A stretch of DNA of 64,000 nucleotides from Aulosira sp. FACHB-615 (GTDB lineage Bacteria > Cyanobacteriota > Cyanobacteriia > Cyanobacteriales > Nostocaceae), in assembly GCF_014698045.1 (NCBI RefSeq), contig NZ_JACJSE010000013.1, positions 1-64,000 on the forward strand. The letters run 5' to 3'. Position 1 is the first letter of the stretch. The number at the start of each line of letters is the position of its first letter. Shown piece by piece: positions 8,950 to 16,833 of this stretch. Under the pieces are notes generated by a model. It was not told where the DNA came from, did no database searches, and worked only from the letters and a program-made list of their open reading frames with translations. Both the position numbers and the translations under genes were made by a program.

Positions 8950-11007
8950 ATGACTAATCGCCTTGCCCAAGCTAAGAGTCTCTACCTGCGTAAACACGCC
9001 GAAAATCCTATTGATTGGTGGCCTTGGTGTGATGAAGCTCTCGCCACTGCTAAGGCAGAAAATAAACCTATCTTTCTTTCCATTGGTTACTCTAGTTGCC
9101 ACTGGTGTACTGTGATGGAAGGTGAGGCTTTTTCTGATGCTGCGATCGCAGATTACATGAATGCCAATTTTCTGCCTATCAAGGTAGATAGAGAAGAACG
9201 CCCAGACATCGATAGCATTTATATGCAGGCGTTACAGATGATGACTGGTCAAGGTGGTTGGCCGTTAAATGCCTTTCTTTCTCCGGAAGATTTGGTTCCT
9301 TTTTACGCTGGGACTTATTTTCCGGTTGATCCCCGCTATGGTCGTCCTGGTTTTTTACAGGTGCTGCAAGCTCTCCGCCATTACTACGACAACGAAAAAG
9401 AAGATTTACGCCAACGCAAAGCAGTAATTTTAGACTCGCTCCTCACCTCTGCGGTCTTGCAAAATGATGATCCCCAACTAGTTGCAGAAAATGAATTACT
9501 GGGCAAAGGTTGGGAAACTAGCACGGGGATCATTACTGCTAATCAATACGGTAACAGTTTCCCGATGATGCCTTATGCCGAGTTAGCACTGCGGGGAAAT
9601 CGGTTTAATTTGCCATCTCGCTATGATGGTCAGAAAATTTGTACTCAGCGCGGACTAGATTTAGCCCTGGGTGGGATTTATGATCATGTGGGTGGTGGCT
9701 TTCATCGCTATACAGTTGATCCCACCTGGACAGTGCCTCACTTTGAAAAGATGCTTTATGACAATGGGCAAATTGTCGAGTATCTAGCAAATTTATGGAG
9801 TGCGGGTACTCAAGAACCAGCATTTGCTAGGGCTGTGGCGGGAACTGTACAATGGCTCCAACGAGAAATGATTGCCCCAGAAGGCTACTTTTACGCGGCT
9901 CAAGATGCAGATAGTTTTATTAATTCTGATGCAGTCGAGCCAGAAGAAGGGGCTTTTTATGTGTGGAGTTACAGCGAACTCGCACAGTTATTAACACCAG
10001 AAGAATTAAACCTATTACAACAAGAGTTTACAGTTAGTCCTCAAGGCAACTTTGAAGGGTTGAATGTATTGCAAAGGCGTAACCCTGGGGAATTGAGTCC
10101 AGAAATAGAAACAGCATTAGCAAAATTATTTACAGCGCGTTATGGTGATGCACCAGAATCATTAAAGACTTTTCCCCCAGCCCGGAATAATCAAGAAGCC
10201 AAAACCCATAATTGGCCGGGGCGTATTCCCTCGGTGACGGATACAAAAATGATTGTGGCTTGGAATAGTTTGATGATTTCTGGGTTAGCTAGAGCAGGTG
10301 GGGTCTTTCAATCACCTTTGTATTTGGAATTAGCCGCACAAGCCGCTAATTTTATTTGGGAAAATCAGTTTGTCAATGGACGTTTCCACCGACTCAATTA
10401 TCAAGGTGAAGCGACATTTTTAGCGCAGTCTGAAGACTACGCCTTTTTTATTAAAGCGTTATTAGACTTACAAGCTTGTAGCCCAGATGATCAACAATGG
10501 TTGGAAAAAGCGATCGCTATCCAAGAAGAATTCGACGAATTTCTCTGGAGTGTAGAACTAGGAGGATATTTTAACACATCTAGCGATGCTAGTCAGGAAT
10601 TAATTATCCGCGAACGCAGCTATGCGGATAATGCTACACCTTCTGCTAACGGAGTGGCGATCGCAAATCTTGTCAGGTTATCTCTACTCACCGATAATCT
10701 GCACTATCTCGATTTATCAGAGCAAGGTTTAAAAGCCTTCCGAAGCATCATGGCTAGTCATCCTCAAGCTTGCCCCAGCTTATTCACCGCTTTGGATTGG
10801 TATCGTAACTCTACCTTAATTCGCAGCACCAGCGAGCAAATCAAATCTCTCATTCCTCAATATTTGCCAGTAGCCACGTTTTCGGTAGTATCTAACCTCC
10901 CAGAAGGAAGTATTGCCTTAGTTTGCCAAGGTTTAAAGTGTCTTGCACCAGCAACCAGTGTTGAGCAAATGTTACAGCAAGTGCAGCAAAGTCAAACGAG
11001 AGGATGA
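8950..11007 (+). CDS. DUF255 / YyaL-type thioredoxin-like protein
   Basis: A 685-residue protein of the YyaL/SPATA20 family. Residues about 1-165 form the DUF255 thioredoxin-like domain: NRLAQAKSLYLRKHAENP, then FLSIGYSSCHWCTVM with the CxxC pair, then VDREERPDID and GQGGWPLNAFLSP. The remainder is a six-hairpin-type alpha/alpha barrel, as in N-acylglucosamine 2-epimerase-like proteins, with GGGFHRYTVDPTWTVPHFEKM and YAAQDADS. Cytoplasmic. Despite its wide distribution the family has no settled biochemical role. Full length, intact. Confidence 0.9.
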   Translation: MTNRLAQAKSLYLRKHAENPIDWWPWCDEALATAKAENKPIFLSIGYSSCHWCTVMEGEAFSDAAIADYMNANFLPIKVDREERPDIDSIYMQALQMMTGQGGWPLNAFLSPEDLVPFYAGTYFPVDPRYGRPGFLQVLQALRHYYDNEKEDLRQRKAVILDSLLTSAVLQNDDPQLVAENELLGKGWETSTGIITANQYGNSFPMMPYAELALRGNRFNLPSRYDGQKICTQRGLDLALGGIYDHVGGGFHRYTVDPTWTVPHFEKMLYDNGQIVEYLANLWSAGTQEPAFARAVAGTVQWLQREMIAPEGYFYAAQDADSFINSDAVEPEEGAFYVWSYSELAQLLTPEELNLLQQEFTVSPQGNFEGLNVLQRRNPGELSPEIETALAKLFTARYGDAPESLKTFPPARNNQEAKTHNWPGRIPSVTDTKMIVAWNSLMISGLARAGGVFQSPLYLELAAQAANFIWENQFVNGRFHRLNYQGEATFLAQSEDYAFFIKALLDLQACSPDDQQWLEKAIAIQEEFDEFLWSVELGGYFNTSSDASQELIIRERSYADNATPSANGVAIANLVRLSLLTDNLHYLDLSEQGLKAFRSIMASHPQACPSLFTALDWYRNSTLIRSTSEQIKSLIPQYLPVATFSVVSNLPEGSIALVCQGLKCLAPATSVEQMLQQVQQSQTRG

Positions 11008-11066
11008 TTCCTTTTTAGGAAGCAGAAAACTGATCAAGTCTATCTACTAAATCAAGCAAAATAGCA

Positions 11067-11291
11067 ATGAAAACCGAACAAGAAAGAAAAGCAATAATTG
11101 AATCTATCAATGTGTTGTTAAACCAAACTTATGACAGTGTGTTAGATGAAATACTCACGTATTTACAAAGAATCGATGATATAGAAAATGAGGAAGATTT
11201 ACAAGCTATTAAGGAAGCTAGAGAAGATAGACGCATCAATGGTACTGTTTCTTGGAATGAATATCAAGGATATAACAAAGAAACTGCTTAA
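11067..11291 (+). CDS. Antitoxin-like protein of a type II pair
   Basis: A 74-residue, strongly acidic and charged protein with no membrane segment. Its C-terminal half (NEEDLQAIKEAREDR, then GTVSWNEYQ) resembles the tail of Phd/YefM- or RelB-type antitoxins that wraps a RelE/ParE toxin. Its stop codon overlaps the ATG of a RelE-like frame (TAATG), the usual coupling in such pairs. Because the toxin is broken, this is an orphaned antitoxin, perhaps still acting against relatives elsewhere in the genome (inference). Confidence 0.6.
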   Translation: MKTEQERKAIIESINVLLNQTYDSVLDEILTYLQRIDDIENEEDLQAIKEAREDRRINGTVSWNEYQGYNKETA

Positions 11292-11428
11292 TGTATCAAG
11301 TTGAATTAACCAAGGGTGCGATAAAACAACTAAATAAACTACCCAATAATATTAAAGAACGCATCGATGCCAAAATTCTAGATTATTTCAGAACTTACGC
11401 AATTGCCCACAAGCTTAATTTATCGTAG
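11291..11428 (+). pseudogene. RelE/ParE-type toxin remnant interrupted by a miniature element
   Basis: The frame begins MYQVELTKGAIKQLNKLPNN, the usual start of RelE/ParE toxins, but only about 32 native codons remain before a miniature inverted-repeat element enters at about 11390. Translation then runs into element sequence and stops at 11428. Removing the element and one TATTT duplicate gives a stop almost at once, so the 3' half of the toxin is also missing; the insertion alone does not explain the loss. The catalytic C-terminal half is absent, so no toxin activity is expected. Confidence 0.65.
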
Positions 11429-11502
11429 ACGCGAAGCGGCTTCCCGCAGGGTACCGCCAAGCCGCCAAGAACGCCAAGAAATAGTAGAGTTTGCGTAAGT
11501 CC
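11391..11502. mobile_element. Miniature inverted-repeat element, copy A
   Basis: Terminal inverted repeats GAACTTACGCA at the left and TGCGTAAGTCC at the right enclose about 90 bp that differ from the other copies (contains a GCCGCCAAG-rich segment). TATTT lies just outside both ends, apart from one base at each side, consistent with a 5-bp target duplication. It codes for nothing and would need a transposase from elsewhere. Confidence 0.7.
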
Positions 11503-11595
11503 TATATTTATAAAGATGAAACTTGATAAATAAGAATATCTCAGGGCTAGTGACGACATCAGGGTAAAGGTGAAGAAAAGAACATAAAAGAACAA

Positions 11596-11664
11596 ATGAC
11601 TAATGACTAACGACTAATGACCAATGACAAATAACTCAGCACTCAGCACTCAGCACTCAGCACT
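11596..11664. repeat. Short tandem repeats (TAATGAC and CAGCACT heptamers)
   Basis: A TAATGAC/CTAATGA run followed by about four copies of the heptamer CAGCACT. This is the STRR type described for heterocystous cyanobacteria. The repeat contains the start codon and first ~15 codons of mobA. Confidence 0.85.
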
Positions 11665-12232
11665 TTTATCAGCCATTGTATTGGCTGGCGGTAAAAGTTC
11701 GCGGATGGGACAGGATAAGGCTTTGCTGACTGTTGATGGTGTACCTTTATTACAGCGAGCTTGTCAGATTGCGGCGGCTTGTGCTGAGACTGTTTATATT
11801 GTCACTCCTTGGCTGGAACGTTATCAACACTTACATTTACCTCGTGGTAATTTTATTTTAGAAGCGCCTGTAAGTCAGGGGCCGTTGGTGGGGTTTGCTC
11901 AAGGACTAACACAGGTACAAACTGATTGGGTGTTGTTACTTGCTTGCGATTTACCAAAGTTGCGGGTTGAGGTATTGCAAGGATGGGTGGCGCAACTTGA
12001 TAATGTGGGGGAAGATGCGATCGCCGCTTTGGCGCATCATCCTAAAGGCTGGGAACCTCTGTGTGGTTTTTATCGCCGGCGATGTTTACCGCAACTACTA
12101 GATTTTATCAACCAAGGCGGGCGATCGTTTCAGCAGTGGCTTCAGCAATATTCGGTACAAGTTTTAGCTGTGCCTGATACCAAGATGTTACTTAACTGTA
12201 ATACTCCTGAAGATTGGGCATTGATGCAGTAA
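11624..12232 (+). CDS. mobA: Molybdenum cofactor guanylyltransferase
   Basis: A 202-residue MobA: it transfers GMP to molybdopterin to form the guanine dinucleotide cofactor. The nucleotide-binding loop SAIVLAGGKSSRMGQDKALL is intact (residues about 16-35), with DWVLLLACDLPKL for metal binding and PEDWAL at the end. The first ~15 residues (TNNSALSTQHSALL) are encoded by the short tandem repeat and are not family sequence. No other ATG lies before the conserved core, so the repeat appears to supply the start codon. No clear ribosome binding site is seen. Confidence 0.9.
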   Translation: MTNNSALSTQHSALLSAIVLAGGKSSRMGQDKALLTVDGVPLLQRACQIAAACAETVYIVTPWLERYQHLHLPRGNFILEAPVSQGPLVGFAQGLTQVQTDWVLLLACDLPKLRVEVLQGWVAQLDNVGEDAIAALAHHPKGWEPLCGFYRRRCLPQLLDFINQGGRSFQQWLQQYSVQVLAVPDTKMLLNCNTPEDWALMQ

Positions 12233-12403
12233 AAACAACATTTCAGCCAGCTATTAAACCATTATTCATAAATCACTCTCACAAGTAAAAAGTTTTACTA
12301 TAAATTTTTTACAAAAACAAACAAATGTTATTTAATTAACAATAGTTTGACAACATACTAATGTATAGTATTTAAAGCTTTTCTCAATAAACCTTGTATA
12401 CTT

Positions 12404-12466
12404 AATGGCGAGGTAGCATAGCTATAAATTCTTGGGGGAATTTTTACTATGTCTACACTCGCCATT
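12404..12466. promoter_or_regulatory. Inverted repeat in the leader of the binding-protein gene
   Basis: AATGGCGAG and CTCGCCATT form a perfect 9-bp stem around a 45-base loop, about 40 bp before the lipoprotein gene. The loop contains GGGGGAA followed by a 24-codon frame (ATG at 12449) that runs into the downstream start. It does not match a cobalamin riboswitch. It may be a regulatory leader; the remaining 12233-12507 sequence is AT-rich and otherwise featureless. Confidence 0.3.
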
Positions 12467-12507
12467 TTTGTCAGCAAATTTCATAGTTACCATAGGTTTA
12501 TTCTTAT

Positions 12508-13419
12508 ATGTATCATCGTTTAATATTATCGGCATTAGCAATTCTCATCAGTATATTTTTAATGGCTTGTAGCACTGCTACAACTCAACAACCACAACCA
12601 CAAACATCTGCTATTACAGCAACCCCTAATAATCAACCAACAGCTAAAAGAGTAGTTAGTCTTTCATCCCTAGCCACAGATATTATTTATCAACTCGATA
12701 AAACTAAACTAGTAGGTATCGCGGGAAATTCATTATTTAAAAACGAACTTGGTTTGAAGGATATTCCTCGTGTGAGTGAAGGTCAAACTCCTCCTAATTT
12801 AGAAAAAATTGTGGCTCTCAAACCAGATTTAGTCATTGGTATCGAAGGTTTTTCTACCCAAGTAATTCAAAGATTACAAGAATTAAAAATTCCGACTGTA
12901 TTGACTCAACTCAAAACATGGGATTCTTTAGAAAGTCTGACTCAAAAACTGGGTGATTTAATTGGTGCAAACCCCGAACCTTTGTTAACTCGCTACAAAA
13001 GTTTTTTACCAGAAAAACAAGAGCAAAATATTTCTACTTTAGTGTTAGTGAGTAATCAACCAATTCTCACCCCAAATAAAAGCAGTTGGGCGGGAAACTT
13101 GCTAGAAAAATTTCAACTCAAGAATGTCGCCGCCGAATTACAAGGTAAAAGTCCGTTTGGTGGTTATGTCACTTTATCAGCAGAAAAAGTTTTAGAAGTT
13201 AATCCAGACACAATAATTGTCATCAACCCTCCGCAAGCAACCTCAAATAAGGAGATTTTGGAATCATTTAGTAAAGAACCTTTTTGGCAAAAACTCAAAG
13301 CCACACAAAATAATCGAGTTTATATTTTTGACTATTATGGATTAGTAAATCCAGGTAGCATCAATGCAATTGAGAAAACCTCTCAGCAGCTTAAAAAAGA
13401 GTTATTTGCAGGCAATTAA
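12508..13419 (+). CDS. ABC-transporter substrate-binding lipoprotein (BtuF/FhuD-type)
   Basis: A 303-residue periplasmic binding protein with a lipoprotein signal: hydrophobic LILSALAILISIFLMAC, so the lipid-bearing cysteine is C21. After a Thr/Gln/Pro linker comes the two-lobed fold of the cobalamin/iron-siderophore family: KRVVSLSSLATDIIYQL, VSEGQTPPNLEKIVALKPDLVIG at the first lobe, and VLEVNPDTIIVINPP in the second. No permease or ATPase gene is next to it, so its partners must lie elsewhere. The substrate (vitamin B12, iron-siderophore or other metal complex) cannot be read from the sequence. Confidence 0.85.
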   Translation: MYHRLILSALAILISIFLMACSTATTQQPQPQTSAITATPNNQPTAKRVVSLSSLATDIIYQLDKTKLVGIAGNSLFKNELGLKDIPRVSEGQTPPNLEKIVALKPDLVIGIEGFSTQVIQRLQELKIPTVLTQLKTWDSLESLTQKLGDLIGANPEPLLTRYKSFLPEKQEQNISTLVLVSNQPILTPNKSSWAGNLLEKFQLKNVAAELQGKSPFGGYVTLSAEKVLEVNPDTIIVINPPQATSNKEILESFSKEPFWQKLKATQNNRVYIFDYYGLVNPGSINAIEKTSQQLKKELFAGN

Positions 13420-13425
13420 TCTAAA

Positions 13426-14061
13426 ATGAATAATCTTGTTAGTGCATCCTGGTTAAGCTATCGAGAAAAGATTAATGATAGGTTTCCTGCATATTACAAG
13501 TATCTCAACCCACCAGCAAGTGAAGATGAAATTTTACATTTGCAAACGGTACTTGGTTATGAAATTCCCGCAGAGATGCAAACTTTATATCGACTCAATA
13601 ATGGAGAGTCTAGAGAAGGACGGGGCATTTTTTATGGGTTACAATTTCTCTCGCTGTCTGAAGTGGAGCGAAATTGGTTAAGTTGGAAGGAAATCATTGA
13701 AGATGGTTTAGAAAGTTTAAATGATTTCTGCACATCTTATCCAGAAGGCGTTATCCAAAGCGTCTATGCACATGAAAAATGGATACCTCTGATGCACGAT
13801 GGAGGAGGAAATCACATCGGTATTGATTTAGCGCCTGATGTTAATGGATGTATTGGGCAAATTATCAACTTTGGCAGAGATGAAGATGAAAAATGTGTTT
13901 TGGCTCCTAATTTGGCAGAATTGTTGCAGCTGCTAGATACAAAATTGGCAGAGAATCTTCAAGTAACCACTGAATTGGATGATGATGGGATCGAAATTTT
14001 TTCACTTAATAACACACATCTATCAGATGCTTTAAAAGCGATTGTCAAAAGCAAGTACTGA
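13426..14061 (+). CDS. SMI1/KNR4 (SUKH) family protein
   Basis: A 211-residue protein with the SMI1/KNR4 fold: PPASEDEILHLQTVLGYEIP at residues about 25-45, then LYRLNNGESREGRGIFYG, and the core WIPLMHDGGGNHIGIDLAP near residue 120. Members occur as immunity proteins to contact-dependent toxins and as general cytoplasmic proteins of cyanobacteria. It follows the binding-protein gene by 6 bp, so they are probably co-transcribed, though no functional link is clear. No polymorphic toxin is seen nearby, which argues against an immunity role here. Confidence 0.82.
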   Translation: MNNLVSASWLSYREKINDRFPAYYKYLNPPASEDEILHLQTVLGYEIPAEMQTLYRLNNGESREGRGIFYGLQFLSLSEVERNWLSWKEIIEDGLESLNDFCTSYPEGVIQSVYAHEKWIPLMHDGGGNHIGIDLAPDVNGCIGQIINFGRDEDEKCVLAPNLAELLQLLDTKLAENLQVTTELDDDGIEIFSLNNTHLSDALKAIVKSKY

Positions 14062-14070
14062 AACTATTTC

Positions 14071-14242
14071 AGGACTTACGCACAAAGATTATCTGTAGAG
14101 ATTGGGTGTAAGGATTTTGAATCAGTACACACGCCACTTGGCTCAAGTCGGGAAACCCGCCCACGCCAGTGGCTCCCTTATACACCTGAACCCCTACACC
14201 CTCGCCAAAACCCTTGATTTTTCGTTTTTATGCGTAAGTCCT
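14071..14242. mobile_element. Miniature inverted-repeat element, copy B
   Basis: AGGACTTACGCA at the left and its exact complement TGCGTAAGTCCT at the right bound a 172-bp element that begins 9 bp after the stop of the SMI1/KNR4 gene. TATTT occurs outside both ends, one base removed, consistent with target duplication. The interior has a GGGTGTAAGG motif and a nested GGGAAACCCGCCC module shared with other repeats in the window. Confidence 0.8.
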
Positions 14243-14270
14243 ATATTTGAAAGAATTTCACCAAGTCGTA

Positions 14271-14387
14271 ATACCATTTCACTCTAAACATGATACAGAT
14301 AGGCAAGCAGCGCCTCGACTCCGCTCGGCGACCGGAAACAAAGGTGTAGAGGAAGTGATTTGTATCAGTAATTTCGTGAATTGGTAT
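14271..14387. mobile_element. Second miniature element family (ATACCA ends)
   Basis: ATACCATTTCAC at the left and GTGAATTGGTAT at the right are inverted repeats with one mismatch. Inside them lies a second inverted pair, TGATACAG and TGTATCAG, around a GCGCCTCGACTCCGCTCGGCG core. The element is 117 bp, non-coding, and lies about 30 bp after copy B of the other family. Confidence 0.6.
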
Positions 14388-14442
14388 AACGCATCCTACG
14401 TACTGTGCTGGTTAATTGAGAATATGTAAACAAAATAACAGA

Positions 14443-14474
14443 GAAAAGCTTGAAGAAACTTCTTCAAGCTTTTC
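14443..14474. terminator. Strong hairpin terminator downstream of tRNA-Ser
   Basis: A perfect 14-bp stem (GAAAAGCTTGAAGA and its complement) with a 4-base loop. Read leftward it follows the tRNA by about 30 bases and is followed by a T-rich tract, so it is a good terminator for the tRNA transcript. Confidence 0.75.
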
Positions 14475-14501
14475 TTTAATGCCCTAAAGGCTATGTAAAA
14501 A

Positions 14502-14588
14502 CGGAGAGGGAGGGATTCGAACCCTCGTTGAAGTTGCCCCCAAACAGCATTTCCAGTGCTGCGCCTTCAACCACTCGGCCACCTCTCC
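14502..14588 (-). tRNA. tRNA-Ser (anticodon GGA)
   Basis: An 87-base class II tRNA on the minus strand. The acceptor stem GGAGAGG pairs with CCTCTCC, with discriminator G at 14502. The D arm, an anticodon stem-loop CTGGAAA with anticodon GGA, a long variable arm typical of tRNA-Ser, and a T arm with GTTCGAATCC are all present. The 3' CCA is not encoded. Confidence 0.95.
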
Positions 14589-14684
14589 AGGTGTCACAAT
14601 TTTTTATTGTAATATAAACTTATAGAAAATGCAAATATCTAGCAAGACATTTTAGAGTAGAGAAAAGCCAAATTCAAAATCACG

Positions 14685-15053
14685 ATGTCCCGTACATACA
14701 AAATTAAAATCCGCGATCGCGCCACTGGTAAAGAACACACTCTTCAAGTTCCAGATGACCGCTACATCCTACACTCTGCCGAACAACAAGGCGTGGAATT
14801 GCCTTTTTCTTGCCGTAATGGGGCTTGTACAGCTTGCGCTGTTAGGGTTTTGTCGGGAGAAATTGATCAACCAGAGGCGGTTGGCTTGTCCTTAGAGTTA
14901 CGCCGACAAGGTTACGCCTTGCTGTGTGTGAGTTACGCCCGTTCCGACTTGGATGTAGAAACACAAGACGAAGATGAAGTCTATGAACTCCAATTTGGGC
15001 GTTACTTTGCTAAAGGTAGAGTAAAAGCGGGTTTACCGTTAGACGAAGATTAA
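14685..15053 (+). CDS. Plant-type [2Fe-2S] ferredoxin, extended form
   Basis: A 122-residue ferredoxin with the four cluster cysteines C43, C48, C51 and C81 (pattern C-x4-C-x2-C-x29-C; CRNGACTAC and ALLC). It is longer than photosynthetic PetF (about 97 residues) with an acidic tail after the cluster domain that ends GRVKAGLPLDED. The tail suggests a paralogue with a dedicated partner and not the main photosystem I acceptor (inference). No Fe-S enzyme gene is adjacent. Confidence 0.92.
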   Translation: MSRTYKIKIRDRATGKEHTLQVPDDRYILHSAEQQGVELPFSCRNGACTACAVRVLSGEIDQPEAVGLSLELRRQGYALLCVSYARSDLDVETQDEDEVYELQFGRYFAKGRVKAGLPLDED

Positions 15054-15057
15054 TACT

Positions 15058-15204
15058 GGGACAAGGGGGGACAAGGGGGACAAGGGAGACAAGGGGGACA
15101 AGGGGGACAAGGTGGACAAGGGGGACAAGGTAGAAACTATATTTCTTCTCCCCTGTCTACCCCCTCTCACTTGTCTACTCCTCTCCCTTGTCTCCCCTCT
15201 CCCC
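15058..15204. repeat. GGGGACAAG short tandem repeats, then an inverted pyrimidine tract
   Basis: About eight imperfect copies of GGGGGACAA/GGGAGACAA from 15058 to 15130, followed at 15150-15204 by a CCCCTGTCTACC/TTGTCTCCCC tract that is complementary in style, so the two could pair. It is STRR-type repeat DNA. The same nonamer recurs at 34430-34465 and 54715-54745. Confidence 0.85.
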
Positions 15205-15242
15205 AACTCCCTCGGCTTCTCAAAGGGTGCAAAGGAGTCAAA

Positions 15243-15803
15243 ATGCGAATATCTACTATTTCAGGATGTTTTGGGTGGTGGACGCGAAAAATAGCTATAT
15301 TAGCTTGCTTATTACTATTGGTAAGTTGTCAAGCCAAAAATCAGCCCACAGATAATCAAGTATTGGTGAAAGTGGCGCGTGTAGTGAGTGGGCAAAGTTT
15401 AGAAGTGCTGGGTATGGGTGAACAACCTAATTTTGCTTCGCCAGTGCGTTTAATTGGCATTGATGCGCCAGATTTGCGGCAAAATCCTTGGGGTGATGAA
15501 GCGAGACAAAGCTTAGAAAAGTTAATTGGTGGTGTAGAACAATCAATCAAGCTAGAGTTTGATATTGAAAATAAAGATAAACTGGGGCGGACATTAGCTT
15601 ATGTCTGGAAAGATAAGCAGTTATTAAATGAACAAATCGTCAAACAAGGATATGCGCTGTTTGTGGGGCGATCGCCTAATCACAAATACGATCAACGTCT
15701 AGAACGCGCCCAACAATGGGCAAGAATTATGGGAGAGGGAATTTGGAACCCAAAAAATCCTATGCGCCAAACTCCGGCTGAGTTCCGGTTTTTGAATCGA
15801 TGA
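15243..15803 (+). CDS. Thermonuclease-family (SNase) lipoprotein
   Basis: A 186-residue staphylococcal-nuclease-like protein. ATG at 15243 is chosen because it opens a proper lipoprotein signal (RKIAILACLLLLVSC); an in-frame ATG at 15171 would add residues encoded by tandem-repeat DNA. The SNase domain has VRLIGIDAPDLRQNPWGDEA, then KLGRTLAYVWKDKQLLNEQIVKQGYAL, carrying the acidic and Arg residues of the family. Expected to be anchored in a membrane facing the periplasm, where it could degrade DNA or RNA, as related nucleases do. Full length. Confidence 0.87.
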   Translation: MRISTISGCFGWWTRKIAILACLLLLVSCQAKNQPTDNQVLVKVARVVSGQSLEVLGMGEQPNFASPVRLIGIDAPDLRQNPWGDEARQSLEKLIGGVEQSIKLEFDIENKDKLGRTLAYVWKDKQLLNEQIVKQGYALFVGRSPNHKYDQRLERAQQWARIMGEGIWNPKNPMRQTPAEFRFLNR

Positions 15804-15907
15804 ATTGAGGGATCAGCGATCGCGCCTTTGAATGTATGATTCAGTGTTGAGTCGTGAGTGCTGAGTGTGGGACTATTGACTCTTGACTATTGACAATTAA
15901 CTCACCC

Positions 15908-16720
15908 ATGACTCAACTACAAATTTTTCTCGATATTGCTACCGAGGCGGCGTTAACAGCAGGTGCAGTTTTACAAGGTTATTTAGGCAAATTAGAAGAC
16001 GCAGTAACTGAAAAAGGCCGCCCCGGTGATTTGGTAACGGCGGCGGATAAAGCCTCAGAAGCAGTGGTGTTAGAAGTTATCCACCGTCACTTGCCGCAGC
16101 ATTCTATTTTGGCGGAAGAATCAGGTAAGATAGGCAATCAAGATAATGAATTTTTGTGGGCGATCGATCCCCTCGATGGTACGACAAACTACGCCCACCA
16201 ATATCCTTTTTTCGCCGTTTCTATTGGATTGTTAATTAATGGTACGCCGCAGGTAGGCGTAATTTATGACCCATTGCATAATGAGTTATTTCAGGCGGCT
16301 GCTGGTTTAGGTGCAACTCGTAACCGTCGCCCCATCAAAGTTTCCCAAACCAATGAATTACGTAAAAGCTTATTAGTAACTGGTTTTGCTTACGATCGCC
16401 GCGAAACCTCAGATAACAATTATGCCGAATTTTGTCACTTAACTCACCTCACCCAAGGAGTTAGACGTAGCGGTTCAGCATCCATTGATTTAGCTTATGT
16501 TGCCTGTGGTCGTGTTGATGGTTACTGGGAACGCGGACTGTCACCTTGGGATATTGTCGCTGGCATCATTTTATTACAAGAAGCAGGCGGTAAAGTCACA
16601 GCTTATGATGGTAGCCCTTTACAAATCAACTCAGGTCGCATTCTTGCCACTAACGGTTACATTCATGAACTTCTCAGCCATGAATTAACACAAGTTCCAC
16701 CTCTATCTTCTTGGAAATAG
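15908..16720 (+). CDS. Inositol monophosphatase-family phosphatase
   Basis: About 270 residues from ATG 15908 (a TTG at 15890 would add six residues). It has all metal-binding motifs of the Mg-dependent, Li-sensitive family: ILAEESG, then WAIDPLDGTTNYAHQYPFF, and near the end GYWERGLSPWDIVAGIILLQEAGG. Such enzymes hydrolyse inositol phosphates, histidinol phosphate or sugar phosphates; the substrate cannot be decided from sequence. STRR-type DNA lies just upstream of the start. Confidence 0.9.
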   Translation: MTQLQIFLDIATEAALTAGAVLQGYLGKLEDAVTEKGRPGDLVTAADKASEAVVLEVIHRHLPQHSILAEESGKIGNQDNEFLWAIDPLDGTTNYAHQYPFFAVSIGLLINGTPQVGVIYDPLHNELFQAAAGLGATRNRRPIKVSQTNELRKSLLVTGFAYDRRETSDNNYAEFCHLTHLTQGVRRSGSASIDLAYVACGRVDGYWERGLSPWDIVAGIILLQEAGGKVTAYDGSPLQINSGRILATNGYIHELLSHELTQVPPLSSWK

Positions 16721-16833
16721 TCAACAAAAATATACTCATATTATTAACCGTGAGAGTGACTTTTGATTGCCAAGCGGAATTGGAATATTGAATGTGTATC
16801 TATTAGATATTCATCATTTCAAAATCTTGAGCA

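Noticed and set aside
11596..11664. Regular repeats that could be mistaken for a CRISPR array
   Set aside because: The units are 7 bp and directly adjacent with no unique spacers; they are STRR repeats. No cas genes are present anywhere in the window.
12233..12507. Cobalamin riboswitch upstream of a BtuF-like gene
   Set aside because: The conserved box and helix motifs of the B12 element are not present in the leader.
13426..14061. Immunity protein of a contact-dependent toxin
   Set aside because: No polymorphic toxin gene or other immunity gene surrounds the SMI1/KNR4 gene.
14102..14429. Small open frames over 14102-14429
   Set aside because: They run through two miniature elements and have no conserved protein features.
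15171..15242. ATG at 15171 as start of the nuclease lipoprotein
   Set aside because: It would add residues encoded by pyrimidine-rich repeat DNA before a good lipoprotein signal that starts at 15243.
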